Shown: positions 48,146 to 56,455 of the stretch, one piece after another
How positions within the stretch are numbered: position 1 is the first letter of the stretch
How the letters are laid out: every line of letters begins with the position of its first letter
Assembly: GCF_036555685.1 (NCBI RefSeq)
Contig: NZ_DATBKY010000111.1
Coordinates: 1-64,000, forward strand
DNA length: 64,000 bases
Origin: Actinophytocola sp036555685
GTDB lineage: Bacteria > Actinomycetota > Actinomycetes > Mycobacteriales > Pseudonocardiaceae
Direction of reading: 5' to 3'
The notes under the pieces: generated by a model
What the model was told of the DNA's origin: nothing
The model's input: the letters and a program-made list of their open reading frames with translations, nothing else
The model's database searches: none
Made by a program: the position numbers and the translations under genes

Positions 48146-49978
48146 GTGGCGGACACGGCGAGCACCCCGGACTCGATGCTGACCCGGGCCCCGATCCCGG
48201 CCGACGATGTGGGGCTCGCCGACACCAGAGTTCGCTTCCTGACCGAGGAGTCGGTGGCGCCCGACGAGGTGCGCCAGTCGATCCTCGCCTCCTGGTGGCG
48301 GTCGCGGCGCCTGGACGTGCCGGCGGACCGCATCGACCTGCCCTACACCGGCCGGCCACACCTGGACACGCCGCTCACACACAGTGCCGCACCGGTGCTG
48401 CGCCGGCTCTCCGACCAGCTGGACGGCCAGCCCATCAGCCTCATCCTCACCGACCCGACCGGCGTCGTGCTCATGCAGTACACGGGCGACCCGGACCTGC
48501 ACCGCCACCTCGAGCGCGTCGAGCTCGCGCCCGGCTTCAGCTACGGCGAGCAGTTCGTCGGCACCAACGGGATCGGCACGGCGCTGGCCGAGGGCAGGCC
48601 GATGCACGTGTTCGGGCACGAGCACTACGCGGAGAACCTCGAGAACCTCGCGTGCGCGGGCGTGCCCATCCGGCACCCCATCTCGGGCAAGACCCTGGGC
48701 GCGATCGACCTGACCTGCTGGCGGCGCGACGCCGGGCGGCTGCTCGTCGCGCTGGCCCGCAGCACGGCCGAGCAGATCCGCCAGGCGCTGCTCACCTACA
48801 GCGACATGCGCGAGCTGACGCTGTTCCGCTCGTACCTGCAGGCCTGCCGGCGCACCACCGGCATCGTCATCGCGTTCAACAGCGACCTCGTGATGATGAA
48901 CGACCGCGCCCGCCAGCTGCTGGACCCGGGTGACCAGTCGGTCATCATCGGCCAGGCGACGCAGATCCTGACCGAGCGCGGCCGCGGGGCGACGGCCACG
49001 CTGGCGACCGGGACCAAGGTGCGGCTACGGGTGCGGCCGGTCGCCGGCCAGGACGCCGACGACGTCGCCGGCGGCGTCATCCAGGCCGAGCTGCTCGACG
49101 CGGACGAGGAGCGGGTGGCGAGCGCCGGCCCGGTGCTGCCGATGTTCCTGCCGGGTGCGGTGGGTTCCGCGTCGACGTGGCTGCGCTGCTGCCACCAGGT
49201 CGACGCCGGCTACGAGCGCGGCGACTGGCTGATCCTGACCGGCGAGGCCGGGGTCGGGAAGCTGACCGTCGCTCGCGGCGTGCACCAGCGGCGCAACTCG
49301 CTCGGCCGCATCCACGTGCTCGACGCCGCGGCCATCCCGGCGGACCGGCTCGCGGACGAGGTACGCACCGAGCTCATCGACGACCCGGTGGACACGCTGG
49401 TCGTCCGGCACGTGGACCGCCTCGACGAGGAGACCACGCGGGCGATGGCCGCCGTGCTGCGCGAGGCGCGGGACAACCGGGCGGCCGCCGGCGGCCCGTG
49501 GGTGACGCTGACGATGAGCGGCGACGCCGAGCTGCCGAAGGACCTGTGGGCGCTGTTCCCGCTGACCGTGGACGTGCCGCCGCTGCGCCGGCACATCGAG
49601 GACCTCAACGAGATCGTCCCGCTGATGCTCAACCGGCTGTGCGCGGGCGCCGCGCTGACCTGCTCGCCCGCCACCATGCACCTGCTCACCCGCGCGCGCT
49701 GGCCGGGGAACGCCGCGCAGCTCTACGAGGTGCTCAAGCAGGTGACCCAGCACCGGCGGGCGGGCGCGATCCAGCCGGCCGACCTGCCGGCCGAGTTCCG
49801 CACCGCGCCGCGCCGCCCGCTCAACCGCATCGAGGCGGTCGAGCGCGACGCCATCGTGCGCGGCCTCGAGGACGCCCGCGGCAACAAGGTCCAGGCGGCG
49901 AAGCTCCTGGGGATGTCCCGCGCGACGATCTACCGCAAGATCCACGACTACGGCATCGTCGTGCCGGCCCAGGCCTGA
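48146..49978 (+). CDS. mimR: Fis-type AAA+ activator of propane oxidation (MimR/AcoR-like), sigma-54 loop missing
   Basis: 610 aa. GAF-type sensor (about residues 60-200: GFSYGEQFVGTNGIGTALAEG, then CAGVPIRHPISGKTLGAIDL), degenerate AAA+ domain (Walker A GEAGVGKLTVA, weak Walker B TLVVRHVDRLDE) and a C-terminal Fis HTH (GNKVQAAKLLGMSRATIYRK). The GAFTGA loop that contacts sigma-54 is absent, in keeping with actinobacteria lacking that sigma factor. GTG 48146 is chosen for GGGAG 6 nt before it. It is divergent from the prm operon and is the presumed activator in response to alkane or alcohol. Confidence 0.87.
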   Translation: MADTASTPDSMLTRAPIPADDVGLADTRVRFLTEESVAPDEVRQSILASWWRSRRLDVPADRIDLPYTGRPHLDTPLTHSAAPVLRRLSDQLDGQPISLILTDPTGVVLMQYTGDPDLHRHLERVELAPGFSYGEQFVGTNGIGTALAEGRPMHVFGHEHYAENLENLACAGVPIRHPISGKTLGAIDLTCWRRDAGRLLVALARSTAEQIRQALLTYSDMRELTLFRSYLQACRRTTGIVIAFNSDLVMMNDRARQLLDPGDQSVIIGQATQILTERGRGATATLATGTKVRLRVRPVAGQDADDVAGGVIQAELLDADEERVASAGPVLPMFLPGAVGSASTWLRCCHQVDAGYERGDWLILTGEAGVGKLTVARGVHQRRNSLGRIHVLDAAAIPADRLADEVRTELIDDPVDTLVVRHVDRLDEETTRAMAAVLREARDNRAAAGGPWVTLTMSGDAELPKDLWALFPLTVDVPPLRRHIEDLNEIVPLMLNRLCAGAALTCSPATMHLLTRARWPGNAAQLYEVLKQVTQHRRAGAIQPADLPAEFRTAPRRPLNRIEAVERDAIVRGLEDARGNKVQAAKLLGMSRATIYRKIHDYGIVVPAQA

Positions 49979-50093
49979 TTTCAGCCGACGGTGGAAATTC
50001 GCGGACGGCTTCTCCGGTTCGTGAGAGGATGACGGCGACACGGCATTCCTGCCGTGCGCCGTAATGCTGACATCGGGGGTATTGGGGGAGCTC

Positions 50094-51053
50094 ATGCTTT
50101 CACGTCGTAGTTTGCTGCGCGCCGGCGGCGGAATTGCCGCGACCGCCGCTTTGGCGGGCGCCGGGACGGCGCTCGCCGGGCCGGCCTCGGCCACGGTGCC
50201 GGAGTCGGAGTACTTCGACATCACCAAGGACTCGCACGACCTGTTCCGCGGCAAGATGCTGCACGAGTCGCACCACGTGATGCAGGGCTTCACGTTCGAC
50301 AACGTGAACCGGCGGCTGTTCGTCGTGCAGACCCAGAACGGGTCGTCCGGCGACGACCTGTGCGTCAACCAGCTCGACTTCGCCGGCAACCAGGTCGGCT
50401 CGATGCACCTCGACAGCGCCGGGCACGGCGTCTCGATCGGTGTCGAACCCGTCGGCACGGACTCCTACATCTGGATGGAGTGCGACTCGGACGGCACCGG
50501 GCCCACGGCGCGCGGCACCGCGCTCGCGCGCTTCAAGTTCGTGAACGGCGGGACGCCGTCGGTGCGGAAGTTCCTCACCGGCAGCGACACGATCACCTGC
50601 GCGACCGACCCGGTCAACGAACGGATCGTGGTGCGCCGCAAGGAGGGCGGCGTGATGCACTACAGCCTGTACTCGCTCGCCGACGCCGCCGCGGGTGACT
50701 TCGGCTCGCCGCTGGTGCACTTCGCCGAGCCGCCGCTGGGCCCCGTCTTCCAGGGCTACGCGATCTACGGCCAGTACCTGTACACGCTGGACGGATCCGG
50801 CCACGAAGACCCGGCCGACATCGACTCGTACGTGACCCGGATCGACATGAACACCGGCGCGCAGGAGGACCGCTTCCTCACCCACGCCGGCAGCACTCTG
50901 GTCTACCGCGAGCCGGAGGGCATGGCCGTCTACCGCACGGTGGCCGGGGAGACCCGGCTGTTCCTCGGCTTCGGCTCCCGTGACGACGGGATCGGCGAGC
51001 TCAACCGCTACGCCAACATCTTCTACAAGAACGTGCTCGTCAGCCCAGCGTGA
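50094..51053 (+). CDS. Tat-exported beta-propeller-like protein (TagC/phage-RBP-like)
   Basis: 319 aa. The Tat signal SRRSLLRAGGG, a hydrophobic stretch and ALAGPASA give a cleavable export signal. The mature part has repeated strand segments (HVMQGFTFDNVNRRLFVVQT, then YIWMECDSD, GYAIYGQYLYTLDG) like the propeller domain found in TagC and some phage receptor-binding proteins. ATG 50094 is preferred (GGGGGAG upstream, complete Tat motif). It sits between the regulator and the aldehyde dehydrogenase and overlaps the latter's 3' end by 14 nt. Function unknown; not obviously part of alkane oxidation. Confidence 0.7.
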   Translation: MLSRRSLLRAGGGIAATAALAGAGTALAGPASATVPESEYFDITKDSHDLFRGKMLHESHHVMQGFTFDNVNRRLFVVQTQNGSSGDDLCVNQLDFAGNQVGSMHLDSAGHGVSIGVEPVGTDSYIWMECDSDGTGPTARGTALARFKFVNGGTPSVRKFLTGSDTITCATDPVNERIVVRRKEGGVMHYSLYSLADAAAGDFGSPLVHFAEPPLGPVFQGYAIYGQYLYTLDGSGHEDPADIDSYVTRIDMNTGAQEDRFLTHAGSTLVYREPEGMAVYRTVAGETRLFLGFGSRDDGIGELNRYANIFYKNVLVSPA

Positions 51054-52518
51054 ACGGGTCGCGGGTGCCGCCGGTGAGCTCGACCCACACGGACTTGCTC
51101 TCCAGGTACTCGTCGACCGCGGCCACGCCGTTCTCGCGGCCGAGGCCGGAGTTCTTGTACCCGCCGAACGGCACCGACGGTGCGACCGTGCGGTAGGCGT
51201 TGATCCACACGGTGCCGGCCTTGATCCGGGCCGCCATGCGGTGCGCGCGGTGGACGTCCTTCGTCCACACCGCACCGGCGAGGCCGTAGGGCGTGTCGTT
51301 GGCCAGCTTCACGGCCTCGTCCTCGTCGGTGAACATGACCGCCGCGAGGACGGGGCCGAACACCTCCTCGCGGTAGATCGTGGACTCCGGCGTCACGCCG
51401 GTGAGCACGGTCGGCTGCACGAAGAACCCGCCCAGGCCGGCCGCCGCGGCGCCGCCGTGGACGACGGTCGCGCCCTCGGCCTTCGCGGTCTCCAGCAGGC
51501 CCAGCACCTTGGCGTACTGCGGCGCGTTGGCGACCGGGCCCATCTCGGTCTCGGCCGCGACCGGGTCGCCGAGCCTGATCGCGGCGGCCCGCTGCGCGAC
51601 GAGCCGGACGAGCTCGTCGTGCACGTCGGCGTGCACGATCAGCCGGGACCCGGCCATGCAGGTCTGGCCGGTCGCGGCGAACACGCCGGCGATCACGCCG
51701 TTCGCGGCGGCGGCGAGGTCCGCGTCGGGGAAGACCACCTGTGGCGACTTGCCGCCGAGCTCGAGGGTGACCTTGTTGAGGTTCTCCGCGGCGGCGTGCG
51801 CGACCGCACGGCCGGTCGCGGTCGAGCCGGTGAAGGCGACCTTGTCCACACCGGAGTGCCCGGCGAGCGCCGCGCCGGTCTCGCGCGAGTCGCTGGTGAC
51901 GACGTTGAGCACGCCGGGCGGGAACCCGGCCCGCTCGAACAGCTCGGCCAGGCCCAGCGTGGAGGCGGGGGAGTGCTCGGACGGCTTGGCCACGACCGTG
52001 CAGCCGGCCGCCAGCGCCGGGGCGAGCTTCCAGGTCAGCAGCAGCAGTGGCGAGTTCCACGGCGTGATCGCGGCGACCACGCCCACGGGCTCGCGTCGCG
52101 TGTAGACCAGGTAGTTCGGGTTCGGCGCCGGGATCTGCCTGCCCTCGATCTTGTCGGCGAGCCCCGCGTAGTAGTGGTACCAGCCGCCGAGCCCGCTCAG
52201 CTGGCCGATCATCTCCCGGTACAGCTTGCCGGAGTCGTTGACCTCGAGCCGCGCGAGCCGGTCGGCGTTCTCGGCGATGAGATCGCCGAACCGGCGCATG
52301 AGGGCGGCCCGCGCGAAGCCGGTGGTGGCACCCCACTCGCCGTCGAGCGCCGCCCGGGCCGCGCCGACCGCGTCGTCGACGTCCTCGGGCCCGGCGTCGG
52401 GCAGCACGGCCCACGCCTTTCCGGTGTAGGGATTCTGCGACTCGAACGTGCGGCCCGACCGCGCGCCGACGGCCTTGCCGCCGATCAGCATGGCGAAGTG
52501 CTCGAGCTCGTCTACCAC
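51040..52518 (-). CDS. Aldehyde dehydrogenase in the propane-oxidation regulon
   Basis: 492 aa NAD(P)-dependent aldehyde dehydrogenase: TPWNSP, GSTATGRAV, catalytic Glu in TLELGGKSP and Cys287 in GQTCMAGS, EEVFGPVL near the C-terminus. The GTG at 52518 has GAGGAGG 8 nt upstream. A near-perfect copy of the regulator box (52597-52613) lies 79 bp before the start. It would oxidise propanal or a related aldehyde, from terminal oxidation of the alkane or later steps, and joins the regulon although 8 kb away from the operon. Confidence 0.88.
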   Translation of the reverse strand: MVDELEHFAMLIGGKAVGARSGRTFESQNPYTGKAWAVLPDAGPEDVDDAVGAARAALDGEWGATTGFARAALMRRFGDLIAENADRLARLEVNDSGKLYREMIGQLSGLGGWYHYYAGLADKIEGRQIPAPNPNYLVYTRREPVGVVAAITPWNSPLLLLTWKLAPALAAGCTVVAKPSEHSPASTLGLAELFERAGFPPGVLNVVTSDSRETGAALAGHSGVDKVAFTGSTATGRAVAHAAAENLNKVTLELGGKSPQVVFPDADLAAAANGVIAGVFAATGQTCMAGSRLIVHADVHDELVRLVAQRAAAIRLGDPVAAETEMGPVANAPQYAKVLGLLETAKAEGATVVHGGAAAAGLGGFFVQPTVLTGVTPESTIYREEVFGPVLAAVMFTDEDEAVKLANDTPYGLAGAVWTKDVHRAHRMAARIKAGTVWINAYRTVAPSVPFGGYKNSGLGRENGVAAVDEYLESKSVWVELTGGTRDPFTLG

Positions 52519-52596
52519 CGCGTCCGCCTCCTCGGCCGTGCCCCCGCAACCCCTGCAAGGCACGCTACGACGCGTGCGGCGTCTCGCGCCACGGGA

Positions 52597-52613
52597 TGTC
52601 TCAGCGTGAGACG
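52597..52613. promoter_or_regulatory. Regulator box TGTCTCA-GCG-TGAGACG before the aldehyde dehydrogenase gene
   Basis: 13 of 14 arm positions equal the perfect box at 48069-48085. Its TCA (52601-52603) is the complement of the stop codon of the upstream epimerase gene, the same odd overlap as at 47770-47776. Confidence 0.7.
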
Positions 52614-53554
52614 CGCGCGCGTGCCACCAGCTCCCGTGCGGCCGCCGGCCAGTCGGGGTGGGCGAAGTCGAAGCCCGCCTCGGGTAGCCGGCGCGGGATC
52701 ACCCGGCGGCTTTTCAGCAGCAGCTCCGTGTCCGACCGGAGGGCGAACGCGCCCAGCTCCGCCATCCAGCGGGTGGCGGGCAGGCCGAACGGGACGTGCC
52801 AGGCCCGGCGCAGCGCGCGCATGAAGTCCCGATGCGGCAACGGGTTCGGGGCCGCGAGGTTCACCGGGCCGGCGATGTCGGGGCGGGCCAGCAGGAACCG
52901 GACCGCGGCGACGAAGTCGGACTCGTGCAGCCACGACACGTACTGCCGCCCACCCGCCACCGGGCCGCCGAGGCCGAGCCGGGCGAGCCTGCTCAGCAAG
53001 GTGAACGCGCCGCCCGGCACGGCGCTCAGCACGATCGCGGTCCGCAAGGCCACCTTGCGGGTGGCCGGCGCGTCCGCCGCCGACTGCGCCGCCTCCCACT
53101 CGCGCGCGATCCGCACGCTGTACGACCAGTACGCGGGCGCGTCCGGCTCGGCGCCGCCGAGCTCGCCGGACTCGTCGTGCGGCGGGCCGTACGTGTGGGC
53201 GTAGATCGTCGCCGTGCTCATCTGCAGCCACACCGGCGGCGGCTGCGCGGCACGGGCGATGGCGGTACCGACGAGCCGCGTCGTGGCCACCCGAGAGGAC
53301 AGCATCTCCCGCAGGTTCGCGTCGGTGTAGCGGCAGCTCACGCTGCGACCCGCCAGGTTGATCACCGCGTCGCACCCGTCCAGCTCGGCCGCCCACGCGC
53401 CGAGCGTGCGGCCGTCCCACCGCACGCCCCGCACGCCGGCCGGCAGCCGCGGGGCTCCGCGGGACACGACCACGACCTCGTGGCCGTCCGCGACCAGGGC
53501 GGAGCTCAGGAACGTCCCGATGTGGCCCGTACCGCCGGGCAGCACGATCCGCAC
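52601..53554 (-). CDS. TIGR01777-type NAD-dependent epimerase/dehydratase
   Basis: 317 aa extended-SDR fold. GGTGHIGTFL is the nucleotide loop; CDAVINLAG, SSRVATTRLVGTAI, and a YxxxR replacement for the catalytic region are usual in this subfamily (YfcH, SulA-like cell division inhibitors by old annotation). GTG 53554 has AGGAGG 6 nt before it. A perfect TTTTGAAC/GTTCAAAA palindrome covers the promoter. Reaction unknown. Confidence 0.82.
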   Translation of the reverse strand: MRIVLPGGTGHIGTFLSSALVADGHEVVVVSRGAPRLPAGVRGVRWDGRTLGAWAAELDGCDAVINLAGRSVSCRYTDANLREMLSSRVATTRLVGTAIARAAQPPPVWLQMSTATIYAHTYGPPHDESGELGGAEPDAPAYWSYSVRIAREWEAAQSAADAPATRKVALRTAIVLSAVPGGAFTLLSRLARLGLGGPVAGGRQYVSWLHESDFVAAVRFLLARPDIAGPVNLAAPNPLPHRDFMRALRRAWHVPFGLPATRWMAELGAFALRSDTELLLKSRRVIPRRLPEAGFDFAHPDWPAAARELVARARVSR

Positions 53555-53567
53555 TCCGCACCTCCTG

Positions 53568-53585
53568 TTTTGAACGTGTTCAAAA
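53568..53585. promoter_or_regulatory. Perfect palindrome TTTTGAAC-GT-GTTCAAAA, TetR-type operator
   Basis: 8-bp arms with a 2-bp centre, 14 nt upstream of the epimerase GTG. The TTGAAC-N2-GTTCAA form is common for TetR-family repressors. No TetR gene is adjacent, so the repressor must act from elsewhere. Confidence 0.65.
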
Positions 53586-54270
53586 GCAGGATAGCGGGGC
53601 CATGGACGTGGACCGGTAGCCTGTCGCCAGCGGTTCGCCCGAAGGCTGCGAGCGAGGACGTGCCGCGAGGTGGCCGGTTCGGGTGCGGCCCTGGCCTTCA
53701 GAGAGCAGGGCCAGCCTTCCGGTTACCGGCCGATCCGGCCGGTGGGGAAGGCCGGTCCCGGCCCGCTTCCCGGACCCGTCGTTCTGGCCCGCGACCAGGC
53801 GCCGGACGGTCCCGGCTCGACGATCCTGAACGGCCGATGGCGGGGCGCTCCGCAGCCGGGTGGCGGGTGGTGTGGGACGTCGTCAGCTGACCAATGTGGA
53901 CATGTGGTGGCAGCCGGATGGCGGAGGTCGCGACGGCCGGGGGAGCCGATCGGCGGGACCGACCGGAACCGTGGCGCGGGTCCGGACGCCGGAGGGTACG
54001 AACGGCGGATCCCCGTCCGCCGATCGGGCGGATCGCCGGTACGCTGCCCCGCGAGATCATCGACCGGAAATTTCCGGGCCGATCCTGGTCGAACGACGCC
54101 AGCGCGGTGGTGTCGCCGCTGATAGTCAGGGATTGAAACGATCTAACTGCCGGTTCTCCGCCGAAAGGAGTAGGTGTCCCCCATATTTCGGGGGAGCGTG
54201 TCGGCCATCAGGCGGCGTCGTTCCCCTCATCCGACCAAGCCGAAAGTAGGTTGTGCGGTCCGTCCGTTCT

Positions 54271-54285
54271 GGTGCAGTCTGCACC
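54271..54285. promoter_or_regulatory. Palindrome GGTGCA-GTC-TGCACC upstream of NarL-type gene
   Basis: Perfect 6-bp arms, 39 nt before the GTG of the regulator gene. Possible autoregulatory site of the LuxR/NarL-type protein. Confidence 0.4.
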
Positions 54286-54324
54286 CGCTCTGCACACAGC
54301 GCCATCGCGAGGTGACTTGACGCA

Positions 54325-55044
54325 GTGGATCGCAAGCGAAAGACCTCAGACGAGCGACCCGCGCGTGTGCTCCTGCTTGACGAGCACTGGATCACTCGCG
54401 CGGCGCTGCGGGACGCACTCGCCGAAGCCGCCGACCTGGAGATCACGGCCGAGGCGACCGACTGCGACGAGGCGATCTCGCTGCTCGGTTCGGCGGGTGT
54501 GAGCGCCGACGTCCTGGTGTTCACCGGGGCCACCGATCCCGCTCACCTGTGCAGCCGGTTGGCGGAGGCCCTGCCGCAGTGGCCGGTCAGGCTGCTCATG
54601 ATCGGTGGCGACGGGTTCCCGGACTCGCTGGGCCGCCGGTACGCACCGGCCGGCTGGGGGTGGCTGCCGCAGTCCGCCGCGGAGAAGCACTTCATCGCGG
54701 CAGCGCGGCTGATCGCGGCAGGTCACTGCATCGCACCCGGACCGTCCAATGCGGTCAACGGGCGCATCGCGGCCGTCGTCGACTCGCTCACCCCGCGGGA
54801 GGTCGACGTGCTCCGGCTGCTCGCGGAGGGCTGTACGAACGCGGAGATCTCCGCGCGCCTGCAACTCGGCGAGAGCACGGTGAAGTCGCACGTGCAGAAC
54901 CTGCTCAACAAGCTCGGCGTTCGCAATCGGGTGAGCGCCGCCATTCACGCATACGAAATCGGTCTCGTGCATCTCGACAGAGGGCCGAGGCAGCGGTCGT
55001 CGCGCGGCGAGGATCCCGATACCTACCACTTGGTCGGCGGGTGA
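54325..55044 (+). CDS. NarL-type regulator with a degenerate receiver domain
   Basis: 239 aa. The N-terminal half looks like a receiver (VLLLDEHWITRAALRDAL keeps the acidic pocket) but the phospho-acceptor Asp is missing: strand 3 reads DVLVFTGATD instead of the usual LLDxxMP. The C-terminal half is a clear LuxR HTH (SLTPREVDVLRLLAEGCTNA, STVKSHVQNLLNKLGVRNR). It probably does not respond to a histidine kinase. It lies 128 nt upstream of the binding-protein/conservon operon and may regulate it. Confidence 0.82.
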   Translation: MDRKRKTSDERPARVLLLDEHWITRAALRDALAEAADLEITAEATDCDEAISLLGSAGVSADVLVFTGATDPAHLCSRLAEALPQWPVRLLMIGGDGFPDSLGRRYAPAGWGWLPQSAAEKHFIAAARLIAAGHCIAPGPSNAVNGRIAAVVDSLTPREVDVLRLLAEGCTNAEISARLQLGESTVKSHVQNLLNKLGVRNRVSAAIHAYEIGLVHLDRGPRQRSSRGEDPDTYHLVGG

Positions 55045-55172
55045 ATCGATGTTGCTGTGGCCCACGGGTTCCAGAGTCAGGATGTGAGGCAGGAACACAA
55101 GCCAGTTGCCACCGGTCGCCGGATCGAGCCGACCGCTATATGCGAGTTCTCCTCCCACCCTCTGGAGCAACC

Positions 55173-56189
55173 GTGACCAATCGCCGCCCCAAGCGACTTC
55201 TCACCGCACTCCTCTGCGTCCTCGCGCTGTCCGCCGTCGCCGCGACCGCGGGCTGTACGGCGGAGGGCGGTGGGTCCGGCGAGAGAATCACCCTCGGCTA
55301 CGGCGCGTTCCCGGGCTGGCTGCCCTGGAAGGTCGCCGAGGAGCAGGGCATCTTCGAGGAAAACGGGATCTCCGTCGACCTGAAGTACTTCGAGAGCATC
55401 AGCGATGGCAACAACGCGATGGCGAGCGGCGCGCTCGACGCCAACAACCAGTCGCTCAACGACACGCTTTCGATGCTGAGCGGTGGCGCGAAGCCGCAGA
55501 AGATCGTCACCATCAACGACACCTCCACCGGCGCCGACCAGATCATCGCGCGGCCGGGCATCTCGAGCCTGAACGACCTCAAGGGCAAGAAGATCGCGGT
55601 CGAGGAGGGCATCGTGGACCACTACTGGCTGCGCCTCGCGCTCGAGGAGGTCGACCTCACCTTCGATGACGTCGAGCTGGACCTGCTGACCACCGACGCC
55701 GCCACCGCCGCGTTCGTCAACGGCCAGGTGGACGCCGTGGTCAACTACCCGCCGTTCACGACGACCGCGCTGGAGCGCAAGGGTGCCCACGCGATCGCGA
55801 CGACCGCGGAGTTCCCGAACGCGTGCTCCGACCACCTTGTCGTCTCCGCAGACATGATCAAGAACCGGCCCGACGACGTGCAGGCGCTGGTCAACACCTG
55901 GTTCGACACGCTGGCCTGGATCCGGGACCACAAGAAGGCCGCGACCGAGATCCTCGCCAAGCAGGTCGGCGTGGAGCCGAAGGACTACGACAGCTACGCG
56001 GCCGGTCTCTCGACGTACACGCTGCAGCAGAACATCGACGCGTTCACCCCGGGCACCACGCCGAAGAACCTCAACTTCCAGGCCGCGGACATCGCGGACT
56101 TCCTCACCGAGTCCGGGCTCGCGACGATCCGTCCGGAGACCGACAACCTGCTCGACGACCAGTTCGTCAAGGAGGCCGCGGCGCAATGA
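55173..56189 (+). CDS. Orphan NMT1/SsuA-type substrate-binding lipoprotein
   Basis: 338 aa. Signal peptide with lipobox ATAGC (Cys about residue 26), then a type II periplasmic binding fold: LGYGAFPGWLPWKVAEEQGI, ISVDLKYFESISDGNNAMASG, DLKGKKIAVEEGIVDHYWL. Relatives bind sulfonates, nitrate/cyanate, thiamine precursors or aromatic acids. GTG 55173 has GGAG 6 nt before it. There is no permease; the next ORF is a stump of an ABC ATPase, overlapping by 4 nt, followed by a conservon. It is thus a candidate receptor rather than a transporter component. Confidence 0.85.
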   Translation: MTNRRPKRLLTALLCVLALSAVAATAGCTAEGGGSGERITLGYGAFPGWLPWKVAEEQGIFEENGISVDLKYFESISDGNNAMASGALDANNQSLNDTLSMLSGGAKPQKIVTINDTSTGADQIIARPGISSLNDLKGKKIAVEEGIVDHYWLRLALEEVDLTFDDVELDLLTTDAATAAFVNGQVDAVVNYPPFTTTALERKGAHAIATTAEFPNACSDHLVVSADMIKNRPDDVQALVNTWFDTLAWIRDHKKAATEILAKQVGVEPKDYDSYAAGLSTYTLQQNIDAFTPGTTPKNLNFQAADIADFLTESGLATIRPETDNLLDDQFVKEAAAQ

Positions 56190-56455
56190 GATCGACCGTC
56201 GACGAGCACGAGGTGCCCAGCGCTGCCGACCCCGTGGTCGGCGGCGATGTGGCGGAGGCCGTGTTCCTCGGCCAGCATGCCGTCGTGCCGGCGTCGGGCC
56301 CCGGCCGGATCGCCGCCCGGCTGACGGCGCCGTTGCGCGACCGGCGTGCACTGGCGATCAAGCACGACCAGGACCTCCTCGAGCTGCCCGCGTCGCTCGA
56401 GGGCGCCGCCCGTGCCCAGCACCATGGCACCGCGAGCAAAGGAAGTGGGACATGA
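56186..56455 (+). CDS. 89-aa remnant of an SsuB/TauB-type ABC ATPase (C-terminal end only)
   Basis: The middle segment GGDVAEAVFLGQHAVVPASG followed by PGRIAARLTAPL aligns with the stretch after the H-loop in nitrate/sulfonate ABC ATPases (THDVDEAVFLADRVVVLSxRPGRI). The H-loop His is replaced (GGD for THD), and Walker A, signature and Walker B are all absent. ATGA overlaps join it to both the binding-protein gene before and cvnA after, so the frame is still translated. It is best read as what remains after a deletion removed the permease and most of the ATPase. Whether the stump has a new job is open. Confidence 0.65.
   Translation: MRSTVDEHEVPSAADPVVGGDVAEAVFLGQHAVVPASGPGRIAARLTAPLRDRRALAIKHDQDLLELPASLEGAARAQHHGTASKGSGT

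Larger units (their letters stand above)
53555..54324. other. 770-bp region without a supported gene
   Basis: Holds the palindrome at 53568-53585, a weak hairpin GGCCCTG/CAGGGCC (53687-53712), a short CCCCC/GGGGG hairpin near 54177-54193 and the palindrome at 54271-54285 before the LuxR-type gene. ORFs on both strands are Arg/Gly-rich with no ribosome site and look like GC artefacts. The last 150 bp are AT-richer and probably carry the promoter of the next operon. Confidence 0.5.
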
